From: an uncultured Bacilli bacterium
Lineage (GTDB): Bacteria > Bacillota_I > Bacilli_A > RF39 > UBA660
Assembly: GCA_947628325.1 (NCBI GenBank)
Contig: CANQZL010000029.1
Span: 1 to 11,679 of the forward strand
DNA: 11,679 nt
Direction of reading: 5' to 3'
Shown one piece after another: positions 1 through 7,265 of the stretch. Every line of letters begins with the position of its first letter. Position 1 is the stretch's first letter. Position numbers and translations under genes: made by a program. The notes under the pieces were generated by a model. That model did not search any database and had not been told where the DNA came from. It saw nothing but the letters and a program-made list of their open reading frames with translations.

Positions 1-348
1 GGAAATGGTAATGAAAGTGAATATGATTCATCAAGAATTGGTGGAGTTTTATATGATCACTACTCTATTTGTAGTGGATATGCTGATACAATGGCTGTTA
101 TATTAGATAAGTTAAATATTCCTAACTTTAAAATATCTTCGGCAAATCATGTATGGAATGCTGTTTATCTAGATAATAAATGGTATCATTTAGACTTGAC
201 TTGGGACGATCCTATTACAGCAAGTGGTGAAGATATTTTAGATCATTCTTATTTCTTAATTGATTCTCAAAAATTAAGTGAACTTAATCGTGATGATAAA
301 GAGCATAACTTTGATGAAAAAGTATATTTAGAATTTACAGAAAATTAA
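1..348 (+). CDS. Transglutaminase-like domain protein, C-terminal part (5' truncated by window edge)
   Basis: The frame is open from base 1, so the gene starts outside the window; the first ATG, at 91, lies inside the conserved domain and is not a credible start. The 115 visible residues carry the transglutaminase/protease-like signature: Cys in SICSGYAD (fragment residue 24), His in NHVWNAV (50) and Asp in LDLTWDDP (65), with the usual WYHLDLTWDDP context. This is the Cys-His-Asp triad of bacterial transglutaminase-like proteins, many of which are secreted or cell-surface proteins acting on peptides or cross-links. The substrate cannot be read from this fragment, and any signal peptide or N-terminal repeats lie upstream. 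The gene ends in TAA at 346-348, directly in a hairpin shared with the convergent natB-like gene. The superfamily call is firm; a specific function is not. Confidence 0.8.
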   Translation, partial: GNGNESEYDSSRIGGVLYDHYSICSGYADTMAVILDKLNIPNFKISSANHVWNAVYLDNKWYHLDLTWDDPITASGEDILDHSYFLIDSQKLSELNRDDKEHNFDEKVYLEFTEN

Positions 349-375
349 AAAGGGCATTTTTATAAATGCTCTTTT
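348..375. terminator. Bidirectional intrinsic terminator between convergent genes
   Basis: A 12-base-pair stem (348-359 with 364-375, one G-U type wobble) closes a 4-base loop. A-rich and T-rich flanks give a U-tract on both strands. It overlaps the stop codons of both the + strand transglutaminase-like gene and the minus-strand permease gene, so it probably ends both transcripts. Confidence 0.8.
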
Positions 376-1522
376 AATCTGTAAATAAAATCTTTTCACT
401 ATTATAAGCTTTAATAATAAAGATAATTAATATAGCTGTATAAATAATAGTAGAAATTAAAGTAATTAATATATTTATAATACTTATATTATTAAAAAAT
501 AAATCATTTAATATTTGTTCAAAATTACAAATAGGAATTAAATAATAAATAGTAGAAATTTTAACTTCTAGAATTGAGATAAACATAGGTATCATACATA
601 TCATATTAATCAAACTTATTTTACTTTGAGCTTCTTTATAACTTCTAGCAAAAGCAGTTAAAAGTAAAGCAACACCACCAATAAATATTGATGCACCAAA
701 GACTGTTATAATACTTCCTAATATACTAAATAATGATAAGTTAATATTAAAACCACTAAATACTTCGTAGAATTTACTACCAATAAATAAACTAAGTACT
801 AAGAAAATTAAACTAATTAGAGAGGCTATAAAACCAACTATTACAGAAGAAAAGTATTTGCCTAATATTAATTCTTTTTTCTTTATAGGGAAAGTCAAAA
901 TAGTTTCTAATGTTCCATTTTCTTTTTCAGTTGCCGTAGTTGATATTGCCATATTACTTGTTGCAATACAAATAGATAAAATAACGTATGTTAATGATAT
1001 GCCAAATAATAAAACAACAAAATAATTATTTTCATTTAACTCATGTTCTTCAATAGTAAAATGATTATAGGCTTTATCTAAGTCAATATTTTCACTAATT
1101 AAATATTCATTAGTTAAGAAGTTACTATAAGTTTCTAAATAATTATTAATAATTTCATAGGTTGTTAGACCACTTGAAGAACCAGTATTAACATATATAT
1201 TATAGATATTATCTTTTTTATTATATGAAAGATAGCCTTCTATTTCATTATCTTTATAAGATTTTTCCATATCTTGAAAATTATCATATTTAATATAATT
1301 TATATTCATTTCTTTAAAGATACTTTCTTCTTCAGTGTTTAAATCATAATCGATACCTATAGTATAAGTTACTTCTTCAGTATCAACATTTTCATAAATA
1401 CTACCATAGAGAATAACCATAACTGGTATAAGAATTGGATAAACAAACATTGCCATAAGAGCTTTTTTATCTCTAAAAATACTTCTTATTTCTTTTTTTA
1501 TAGTAATTAATATATTATTCAT
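374..1522 (-). CDS. natB: ABC-2 family transporter permease, NatB-like
   Basis: The product is a 382-residue membrane protein that probably forms the channel half of an ABC exporter with the adjacent NatA-like ATPase. The first membrane segment is near residues 22-42. A polar, presumably extracytoplasmic stretch of about 120 residues follows (about 44-165). Then come roughly five hydrophobic segments (about 167-188, 225-248, 265-290, 303-320, 345-371). The motif around residues 197-213 (ATEKENGTLETILTFPI) is the typical cytoplasmic coupling region of NatB/ABC-2 permeases. The start ATG overlaps the end of the ATPase gene by 8 bases, with a GGTGG ribosome binding site about 8 bases upstream inside that gene, suggesting translational coupling. 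NatAB exports Na+ in Bacillus, but related pairs export other things, so the substrate is inferred only by resemblance. Confidence 0.8.
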   Translation of the reverse strand: MNNILITIKKEIRSIFRDKKALMAMFVYPILIPVMVILYGSIYENVDTEEVTYTIGIDYDLNTEEESIFKEMNINYIKYDNFQDMEKSYKDNEIEGYLSYNKKDNIYNIYVNTGSSSGLTTYEIINNYLETYSNFLTNEYLISENIDLDKAYNHFTIEEHELNENNYFVVLLFGISLTYVILSICIATSNMAISTTATEKENGTLETILTFPIKKKELILGKYFSSVIVGFIASLISLIFLVLSLFIGSKFYEVFSGFNINLSLFSILGSIITVFGASIFIGGVALLLTAFARSYKEAQSKISLINMICMIPMFISILEVKISTIYYLIPICNFEQILNDLFFNNISIINILITLISTIIYTAILIIFIIKAYNSEKILFTD

Positions 1523-2270
1523 CTATTTCACCACCTATTATTTTGAAAAAAGCGTCTCTTAAATTAGTTGTTTTAGTCTCTTTTATAATATCCTTTGGAC
1601 GTCCTTCTTTAATTATTTGTCCTTTATGAATAAGAATAACACGATCACAAATATTTTCAGCTTCTTCCATATAGTGTGTTGAATAAATAATACATTTATT
1701 ATTCTTTTTTTCTTTTTTTATAAAATCTAGAATTACTTTACTAGAAATTATATCTAAACCACTGGTTGCTTCATCAAAAATATAATACTTAGGATTATGT
1801 AAAATACATCTCATTATATTTACTCTTTGTAATTGCCCAGTAGATAAAGTATTTATTCGTTGATGAAGAAAACTTTCGATTGCAAATTCTTTAGCTAATT
1901 TAGCGATTATTTCTGTTCCATCTTTTTTATCTATTTTATAGTATTCTAAACACATTTCAAATAATTCATATGGTGATAAATCTTTATATAATTTTGTATT
2001 TCCTGATAAAAAAGCAATATTTCTTTTTATTTCTGTATCATTTTTTTGATAAGTTTTACCATCTATTTTAATAGTTCCAGATGATTCAGTCATAATACCA
2101 GCTAATATTCTAAGTAATGTAGTTTTTCCTGCTCCATTAGGTCCTAAAATACCAAGTATTTCTCCTTCTTTAGCAGTAAAACTAATATCTTTATCAGCAT
2201 ATAAGTCGATAGTTTCTTTTTTATTAATATTTTTTTTAAATATCTTAGATATTTTTTCTACTTCAATCAT
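1515..2270 (-). CDS. natA: ABC transporter ATP-binding protein, NatA-like
   Basis: This 251-residue nucleotide-binding subunit should power the adjacent NatB-like permease from the cytoplasmic side of the membrane. Walker A is GPNGAGKTT (residues 43-51), the ABC signature is LSTGQ (142-146), Walker B is YIFDEA (163-168) and the H-loop histidine is at 199. The region after Walker A (IAFLSGNTKLYKDLSPYE, from residue 85) matches the NatA subgroup pattern, which lacks the usual Q-loop context. The ATG overlaps the miaA stop codon (ATGA, 4 bases), and an AAAGGA-type ribosome binding site lies in the end of miaA. Its translation is therefore probably coupled to miaA. No promoter of its own is visible. 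The ABC family call is certain; Na+ as substrate is inference. Confidence 0.85.
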   Translation of the reverse strand: MIEVEKISKIFKKNINKKETIDLYADKDISFTAKEGEILGILGPNGAGKTTLLRILAGIMTESSGTIKIDGKTYQKNDTEIKRNIAFLSGNTKLYKDLSPYELFEMCLEYYKIDKKDGTEIIAKLAKEFAIESFLHQRINTLSTGQLQRVNIMRCILHNPKYYIFDEATSGLDIISSKVILDFIKKEKKNNKCIIYSTHYMEEAENICDRVILIHKGQIIKEGRPKDIIKETKTTNLRDAFFKIIGGEIDE

Positions 2271-3145
2271 TTTTTATTCCTTTCAATAAAGTCTACTATT
2301 TCGTTTATTGTTGTATCAAAATTACTATAATTAACATTAAACCAGTTTAAACTTAATTGATTTTTAAAGAATGTATATTGTCTTTTAGCATAATTTCGAG
2401 AATTCTTTTTAATTAATTCTATCGCTTCATTAAATGATATTCTATTTTCAAAGAATTCTATTAATTCTTTATACCCTATGGCTGTTTTTAAAGCACGACT
2501 ATCTTTATACTTAGAATATAATTCTTTAACTTCATCAACTAAACCTAAAAGCATCTTATCGACTCTTTTATCAATTATATTATATAAATTATCTGTATTA
2601 GTAGTAAGGCCTATAAATATAACGTCATCATAAAGTAATTTAGGTTTTTCTTTAACTAGAAGAGTATCTTTATTTATTTTATTTAAACATCTTACTAAAC
2701 GACGACGATTATTTTTATCTATTTGAATATTACTATCATGTAACATGATTTTTTGATATATTTCTTCATTACTTAGGTCTTTAAAATCTTCATCTTTTTT
2801 TTCTTCATAAGATAACTTGTAATCAAATAAGGCAGCTTTAATATAAAGACCAGTTCCTCCTACAATAATAGGAACTTTCTTTTTAGCTTTTAATTCGTCT
2901 ATTTTATGACGACAATCTATTTGATACTGATATAAATTGTAGTCTTCATTTAATTCTTTTATATCTAATAAATGATGGGGAATGCCTTCTTTTTCTTCTT
3001 TAGTTACTTTAGCTGTTCCTATATTCATTCCTTTATAAACTTGCATTGAATCAGCGTTTATTATTTCACCATTATATATTTTAGCTAGTGCTATACTAAG
3101 TTTAGTTTTACCTACTCCAGTTGGTCCGGTTATGACAATAATCAT
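2267..3145 (-). CDS. miaA: tRNA dimethylallyltransferase MiaA
   Basis: MiaA transfers a dimethylallyl group to N6 of A37 in tRNAs that read codons starting with U; the i6A product supports accurate decoding. The 292-residue protein has the P-loop GPTGVGKT (residues 7-14), the substrate-binding stretch DSMQVYKGMNIGTAK (32-46), GGTGLY (96-101) and the C-terminal family region SRNYAKRQYTFFK. Length is close to the usual 300 or so. The ATG at 3145 has an AAAGGA ribosome binding site 9 bases upstream and lies behind an extended -10 promoter, so it opens a transcript that continues into natA and natB. In many Firmicutes miaA follows mutL in one operon. Here mutL is also directly upstream, but a terminator separates them. 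Confidence 0.95.
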   Translation of the reverse strand: MIIVITGPTGVGKTKLSIALAKIYNGEIINADSMQVYKGMNIGTAKVTKEEKEGIPHHLLDIKELNEDYNLYQYQIDCRHKIDELKAKKKVPIIVGGTGLYIKAALFDYKLSYEEKKDEDFKDLSNEEIYQKIMLHDSNIQIDKNNRRRLVRCLNKINKDTLLVKEKPKLLYDDVIFIGLTTNTDNLYNIIDKRVDKMLLGLVDEVKELYSKYKDSRALKTAIGYKELIEFFENRISFNEAIELIKKNSRNYAKRQYTFFKNQLSLNWFNVNYSNFDTTINEIVDFIERNKK

Positions 3146-3168
3146 AGTAATCAGTCCTTTTCTTCCAT

Positions 3169-3177
3169 ATTATAACA
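3169..3177 (-). promoter_or_regulatory. Extended -10 promoter for miaA-natA-natB
   Basis: On the minus strand this reads TGTTATAAT, a perfect TGn plus TATAAT extended -10 element, 23 bases upstream of the miaA start codon. The -35 region is poor (a T- and C-rich hexamer around 3192-3198), which is common for extended -10 promoters. A second TATAAT at 3206-3201 could be an alternative. Confidence 0.6.
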
Positions 3178-3225
3178 TAATGATAAAAGATTAAGGAAAA
3201 ATTATAATGAGTAATTTAAAGAATA

Positions 3226-3259
3226 TAAAAACCTAGTTAAATACTTAAACTTAACTAGG
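3226..3259 (-). terminator. Intrinsic terminator after mutL
   Basis: A perfect 9-base-pair stem (3259-3251 with 3240-3232) with a 10-base loop is followed on the minus strand by five T residues. It lies about 47 bases after the mutL stop and before the miaA promoter, so it separates the yqeG-yqeH-mutL unit from miaA-natAB. Confidence 0.8.
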
Positions 3260-3305
3260 CTTTAAATAGTTACCTCTTAATTAATAACTTTAATTACTAT
3301 ACTTT

Positions 3306-5081
3306 TTAATTCATAGCTCTTTTAAACATTTTTTCTAAATCATAAATACTAAATTTTATTATTGTTGGTCTTCCATGAGGACAATTATAGGGATTATCAG
3401 TCTTGACTAATTCATTTAAGATTTCTTCTTGAGCTTCTGTACTAATTCTTGTATTGGCTTTAATAGACATTTTACAAGCTAAAGTTATTGCTATATGTTC
3501 ATTAAATTTTACTCGATCAAAACGATTACCAATACTAATTATTGAATCAAATATTTTATGGATTGATTCTTCTTCATAGCCTTCTTTTAACCAAGTAGGA
3601 TGTTCTTTAATTGTATATGTATTATAACCAAATTCTTCAACAACAAAACCCATATCTGTTAAAATATTTAAATGTTCTTTAATAGTTAGATAATCACTGG
3701 AACTTAATTCAATATTTATAGGAAATAAAGGAGCAACTGTGGTAATTTCTTTTTCTTTTAAAGCTTTTAAATATTTATCATAATTAATTCTTTCTTGAGC
3801 AGCATGTTGATCTATTAAATAAATTCCTTCTTCATTTTGAGCAATTATATAAGTTCCTAAAGCTAAACCAACGGGATATAATACTAATTTTTTTAATTCA
3901 TTATTAATAATTAAATCTGGTTGTTTAGTTGTTGTATAGTCTTCTTCTTTTTCTTTAACACTTAAATCTAATTCGGTTTGATAATTAATCTCCTTAATCT
4001 CATTATTAGCAACTTTATCATTAACTACTTCATTTTTAATCATGGAAGTTGGCAAACTAATATCATTATCTTCTTTTTTTATAGCATCTGGTATTAATAA
4101 TTCTTGATACAATTTATTTTTTATAGTATCAACAATCATGTTATATAATTCATTTACTTTACTTAGTTTTATATCTTGTTTAGTAGGATGAATATTCACA
4201 TCAATAAGTGTTGGATCTGTTTCAAATTTTAATATTACTATAGGAAACTTAATATCAGGTTTATATGTATAATAAGCATCATTTATAGCTCTATTTAAAT
4301 CATTATTTCTTACTACACGGCCATTTACTATGGTAATCATATGGTTACGATTAGATTTTAATATTTCGGGTTTACAAATATATCCTTCCATATCATAATC
4401 ATCAGTAGAACCTTTTACTTCAAGCATTTTACTAGATATAGATAAACCATATATTTCATGAATTGTTTTAAGTAAATTATTAGAACCACTTGTTTTAACA
4501 ATTGTTTTACCATTATTAGTTAGTTCAAATTTAATTTCGGGATATGATAAAGATAATTTTTCAATAAAAGATACAGTATTAGCTAATTCATATTGTTCAC
4601 TTTTTAAGTATTTTAAACGAGCTGGGGTATTATAAAATAAATTATTTACTGTAATAATAGTTCCTATTCTAGCATCAGCTGGTTCATCTATTTCTAATTT
4701 ACCACCTTTAATATGAATATGCGTACCTACTTTTGAAGCACAAGTTATTAAGTCTACTTCAGATACAGAGGCGATTGATGGTAATGCTTCACCACGAAAT
4801 CCTAAGGTATTTATAAAAAATAAATCATCTTCTCTTAAAAGTTTACTAGTAGCATGTCTTTGAAATGATAATAAAGCATCATCATGTTCCATACCACTTC
4901 CATCATCAATTACTTTGATTTCTTTTAAGCCACCATCTAATAATTCAATTTTAATAGACTTAGATTTTGCATCAATACTATTTTCAACTAATTCTTTAAC
5001 TACTGAAGCACACTTTTCTACAACTTCTCCAGCCGCTATTTTATTAGCTAAATTTTCACTCATTATTTTTATTTTTGTCAT
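3306..5081 (-). CDS. mutL: DNA mismatch repair protein MutL (endonuclease type)
   Basis: MutL links mismatch recognition by MutS to strand removal. The 591-residue protein has the GHKL ATPase at its N-terminus: ELVENSIDA (30-38), DDGSGM (59-64), ATSK (77-80) and GFRGEAL (94-100). The MutL/PMS1 second domain follows to about 330, then a charged linker (about 331-395). The dimerisation/endonuclease domain has DQHAAQE (424-430), ACKMSIKA (535-542) and CPHGRPT (567-573), marking it as a nicking MutL as expected where no MutH is used. The last acidic residue of the DQHA-x2-E-x4-E motif is Asp435 instead of Glu. Translation starts 9 bases after yqeH, and the AGGAGG ribosome binding site (5092-5087) overlaps the yqeH TAG stop, so the two are tightly coupled. 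No mutS lies in the window. Confidence 0.96.
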   Translation of the reverse strand: MTKIKIMSENLANKIAAGEVVEKCASVVKELVENSIDAKSKSIKIELLDGGLKEIKVIDDGSGMEHDDALLSFQRHATSKLLREDDLFFINTLGFRGEALPSIASVSEVDLITCASKVGTHIHIKGGKLEIDEPADARIGTIITVNNLFYNTPARLKYLKSEQYELANTVSFIEKLSLSYPEIKFELTNNGKTIVKTSGSNNLLKTIHEIYGLSISSKMLEVKGSTDDYDMEGYICKPEILKSNRNHMITIVNGRVVRNNDLNRAINDAYYTYKPDIKFPIVILKFETDPTLIDVNIHPTKQDIKLSKVNELYNMIVDTIKNKLYQELLIPDAIKKEDNDISLPTSMIKNEVVNDKVANNEIKEINYQTELDLSVKEKEEDYTTTKQPDLIINNELKKLVLYPVGLALGTYIIAQNEEGIYLIDQHAAQERINYDKYLKALKEKEITTVAPLFPINIELSSSDYLTIKEHLNILTDMGFVVEEFGYNTYTIKEHPTWLKEGYEEESIHKIFDSIISIGNRFDRVKFNEHIAITLACKMSIKANTRISTEAQEEILNELVKTDNPYNCPHGRPTIIKFSIYDLEKMFKRAMN

Positions 5082-5090
5082 ATAAGCCTC

Positions 5091-6080
5091 CTAAAAATGT
5101 GATTTTCTTACTTCAAATAGATTTATATCTTTTGCATATACCTTAATAGTACAAGGTTTTTTAATATTTATAAAACCAAGACCTTTTATTACTAAATCAC
5201 TATTATTTAAGATATCTAGAGAAATAGTATTTTCTTCTAATAATGAATTATTATTAAAAACTCTTTTAATATCTAATTCATTACTAATATAAAAAGTAAA
5301 ACTATTAAGACTATTAGCATCTATTCTTATACGATCTTCAATTAAAAATGAAGTATTCTTTTTAGTTTGAAATGTACGTGGTTTTAAAAATTTCTTAGGA
5401 TTAATTCTTTCTATTAAATCATACTCATTACTTTGATAAATGGTATTTTCATAAACAAAACCAGGAGAATCTATAATAGTTAGATTATCATTTACTTTTA
5501 TTTTAATAAAATCAATTGTTGTATTAGGAATAGAACTAGTAGTTACTTTGTTTACTTTATCATTATATATTCCATTTATTTTATTTATAAGATTTGATTT
5601 ACCACTATTAGCATATCCTAATATATAAACTTCTTTTATATTATTTGTTTCTAAATAATTTATTAAAGATAAAGTATTTAAATTCTTTTTAGTACTTTGA
5701 AAAAATATTTCATCTTGAATATTATAATTAGTTTTTAAAAAGTTAATTAATTTTTCTTTATTAATTGATTTAGGTATAATATCTAATTTACTTATTACTA
5801 AAGATTTCTTTACTTTTATTTGATGATAAGTATTTATTGTTTCAGTACTTATATTTAAATAATCTATTAAGAATAAAACGTATTTAGCTTTTTTATTAAT
5901 ATTAGATATTATATAAGAATTAATATTATCTAATTTAGTAATGAATTTAGTATTATAATTATTTATTTTAAAACATCTTTCACAATACATATTATTTGTT
6001 ATTTTTTCTTTTGGGGTATATCCTACTTTGTTTTTATCTTTATTTTGAAGGATAACTCCACAACCAATACATTTACTCAT
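5091..6080 (-). CDS. yqeH: Ribosome biogenesis GTPase YqeH (circularly permuted)
   Basis: YqeH is needed for 30S subunit assembly. It begins with a four-cysteine zinc finger (CIGC at 4-7, CERC at 33-36). The GTPase motifs follow in permuted order: G4-like SKLD (97-100), G1 GYANSGKS (155-162), G2 region SSIPNTT (182-188) and G3 DSPG (204-207). The C-terminal RNA-binding-like part completes 329 residues. A longer frame opens with TTG at 6098, but I chose the ATG at 6080. It sits 7 bases after an AAAGAGGT ribosome binding site, and the zinc finger then starts at residue 4 as in the family. It overlaps yqeG by 8 bases and is followed directly by mutL. G4 has Ser for the usual Asn, and the G2 PGTT motif reads PNTT; both are mild departures. 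Confidence 0.92.
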   Translation of the reverse strand: MSKCIGCGVILQNKDKNKVGYTPKEKITNNMYCERCFKINNYNTKFITKLDNINSYIISNINKKAKYVLFLIDYLNISTETINTYHQIKVKKSLVISKLDIIPKSINKEKLINFLKTNYNIQDEIFFQSTKKNLNTLSLINYLETNNIKEVYILGYANSGKSNLINKINGIYNDKVNKVTTSSIPNTTIDFIKIKVNDNLTIIDSPGFVYENTIYQSNEYDLIERINPKKFLKPRTFQTKKNTSFLIEDRIRIDANSLNSFTFYISNELDIKRVFNNNSLLEENTISLDILNNSDLVIKGLGFINIKKPCTIKVYAKDINLFEVRKSHF

Positions 6081-6588
6081 AATACTTACCTCTTTCAATA
6101 ATTTTAGTCTTTTTTATTAAATTATTTTCTCTTATTCTACTTAGTTTAGTTATTATAGATTCATTGTTAGATATTTTATCTACTAAGATACATTTAATAT
6201 TCATTTTATTAGCACCATAAATATCCGTAAATATTTGATCACCAATAGCAATTATTTGTTCAAGAGGTATCTTATTATCTTTTAATAAAGCTTTATATGA
6301 CCTTTTTAAAGGTTTAAAAGATAAATAATAATACTTTATATCTAAAACATCTATAAATGGTTTTAAACGATGTTTAAAAGCATTTGAAATAATAAATATT
6401 TTAAAATTCATATCTTTTAATGTTTTAAATAAAGAAATTACTTTAGAAGATGGTCTTTTTACTTTACTATCAGCAATAGTATTATCTAAATCAAATATTA
6501 AATAATTAATATTTAACTTTTTTAATTTATCATAATTAATAGAATAGATATCTTTAACATAGTAAGTTGGTTTATATAAATCAGTCAT
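6073..6588 (-). CDS. yqeG: YqeG-family HAD-IIIA phosphatase
   Basis: This is a 171-residue cytoplasmic HAD-superfamily hydrolase. Motif I is DLDNT (residues 33-37, nucleophile Asp33 and acid/base Asp35), motif II is SN (68-69), motif III Lys92 in FKPLK, and motif IV is GDQ-x2-TD (116-122). This arrangement, the size and the direct link to yqeH are typical of YqeG; the natural substrate is not well established. The start ATG has GAGGT at 7 bases. It is the first gene of yqeG-yqeH-mutL, downstream of a TATAAT box and of the terminator that closes the lipoprotein pair. Confidence 0.9.
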   Translation of the reverse strand: MTDLYKPTYYVKDIYSINYDKLKKLNINYLIFDLDNTIADSKVKRPSSKVISLFKTLKDMNFKIFIISNAFKHRLKPFIDVLDIKYYYLSFKPLKRSYKALLKDNKIPLEQIIAIGDQIFTDIYGANKMNIKCILVDKISNNESIITKLSRIRENNLIKKTKIIERGKYYE

Positions 6589-6606
6589 ATTTAATACCTC
6601 ATATAT

Positions 6607-6612
6607 ATTATA
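6607..6612 (-). promoter_or_regulatory. Candidate -10 box for yqeG-yqeH-mutL
   Basis: A perfect TATAAT on the minus strand lies 18 bases upstream of the yqeG start codon. No convincing -35 hexamer lies 16-18 bases further upstream (only a T run shared with the preceding terminator), so this promoter call is weak. Confidence 0.4.
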
Positions 6613-6622
6613 ACTTAAAAAG

Positions 6623-6651
6623 TATTTAAAAAAAACTACCTAAGTAGTTTT
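6623..6651 (-). terminator. Intrinsic terminator after the lipoprotein gene pair
   Basis: An 8-base-pair stem (6651-6644 with 6639-6632) with a 4-base loop is followed on the minus strand by a run of T residues and then A-rich sequence. It begins in the stop codon of the upstream lipoprotein gene. Confidence 0.85.
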
Positions 6652-7264
6652 ATTCATTTTTACTAGAACAAGATGAATTAGATGAAGCATATATCTCTGT
6701 ACAATTAGCATCCCCACATAATAAGCCATCTTTTATATAAAGAAGTTTAGTTTTAGCATTTTCATCATCAGGAGTAAAAGTAATAACACCATTTTTAATT
6801 TTATAATGTCCTTTTTCTAAATCTGCTTCAGTAGCTTCATCAGAATTAGTATAAGTATATTTACCAAAATCTTCTATATTATATAAAGATATATTGGTTT
6901 TAGCATTACTTTGTTCAGCACTTTTAACCCCGTTTAATTTTTCTAATTCTTCAATATATGTGCCAATTGAATCAAGAGATTCAAATTGAATAACAAAAGT
7001 ATCATATATATCAAGATTATCTATATCACTACCTAATTCTTTAGCATAATCTTCTCTACTATAATAAGAATTACTTATTACATTTTGAAATTCTTCTATC
7101 TTATTAGAAATTATTTCTCTTTCTTTTTCAGTATTATCACGATTTAGTAAAACAACTATGGTAGCAGTTTCATCATAATTACACCAATATCCTTTATATT
7201 TATTACCACATCCCGTTAATAATAAACACAAACAAATTATTACTAATATTAAACTTTTTTTCAT
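6650..7264 (-). CDS. Lipoprotein with FtsX-extracellular-domain-like region
   Basis: This predicted lipoprotein has 204 residues: an N-terminal signal (MKK plus a hydrophobic stretch) and lipobox LTGC with the lipidated Cys at 19. Residues about 34-117 match the pattern of the extracellular domain of the division ABC protein FtsX. A strand with VVLL comes first, then a helix after T45, then a YYSREDYAKELG stretch, a strand with DTFVIQF, a helix, and LNGVKSAE at the end. Residues about 132-190 look like a separate small beta-rich domain with two Cys (183, 188). No membrane helices follow, so it is not FtsX itself. The start follows the previous lipoprotein gene by one base, so the two form one operon. 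The lipoprotein call is firm, the FtsX-like domain is my pattern reading, and the role is unknown. Confidence 0.75.
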   Translation of the reverse strand: MKKSLILVIICLCLLLTGCGNKYKGYWCNYDETATIVVLLNRDNTEKEREIISNKIEEFQNVISNSYYSREDYAKELGSDIDNLDIYDTFVIQFESLDSIGTYIEELEKLNGVKSAEQSNAKTNISLYNIEDFGKYTYTNSDEATEADLEKGHYKIKNGVITFTPDDENAKTKLLYIKDGLLCGDANCTEIYASSNSSCSSKNE

Positions 7265-7265
7265 T

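Noticed and set aside
2267..2269. TGA read as Trp, as in Mycoplasma
   Set aside because: Trp is written TGG throughout, and miaA ends at this TGA at the expected length.
3260..3305. An A+T-rich spacer after mutL with TTAATTAA palindromes and a GAGG box, considered as a small gene or operator
   Set aside because: The GAGG box is followed by no usable start codon or open frame, and the palindromes are what such A+T-rich sequence gives by chance.
6081..6098. TTG start that would lengthen YqeH by six residues
   Set aside because: The added codons consist mostly of the AAAGAGGT ribosome binding site of the ATG at 6080, so the ATG is the better start.
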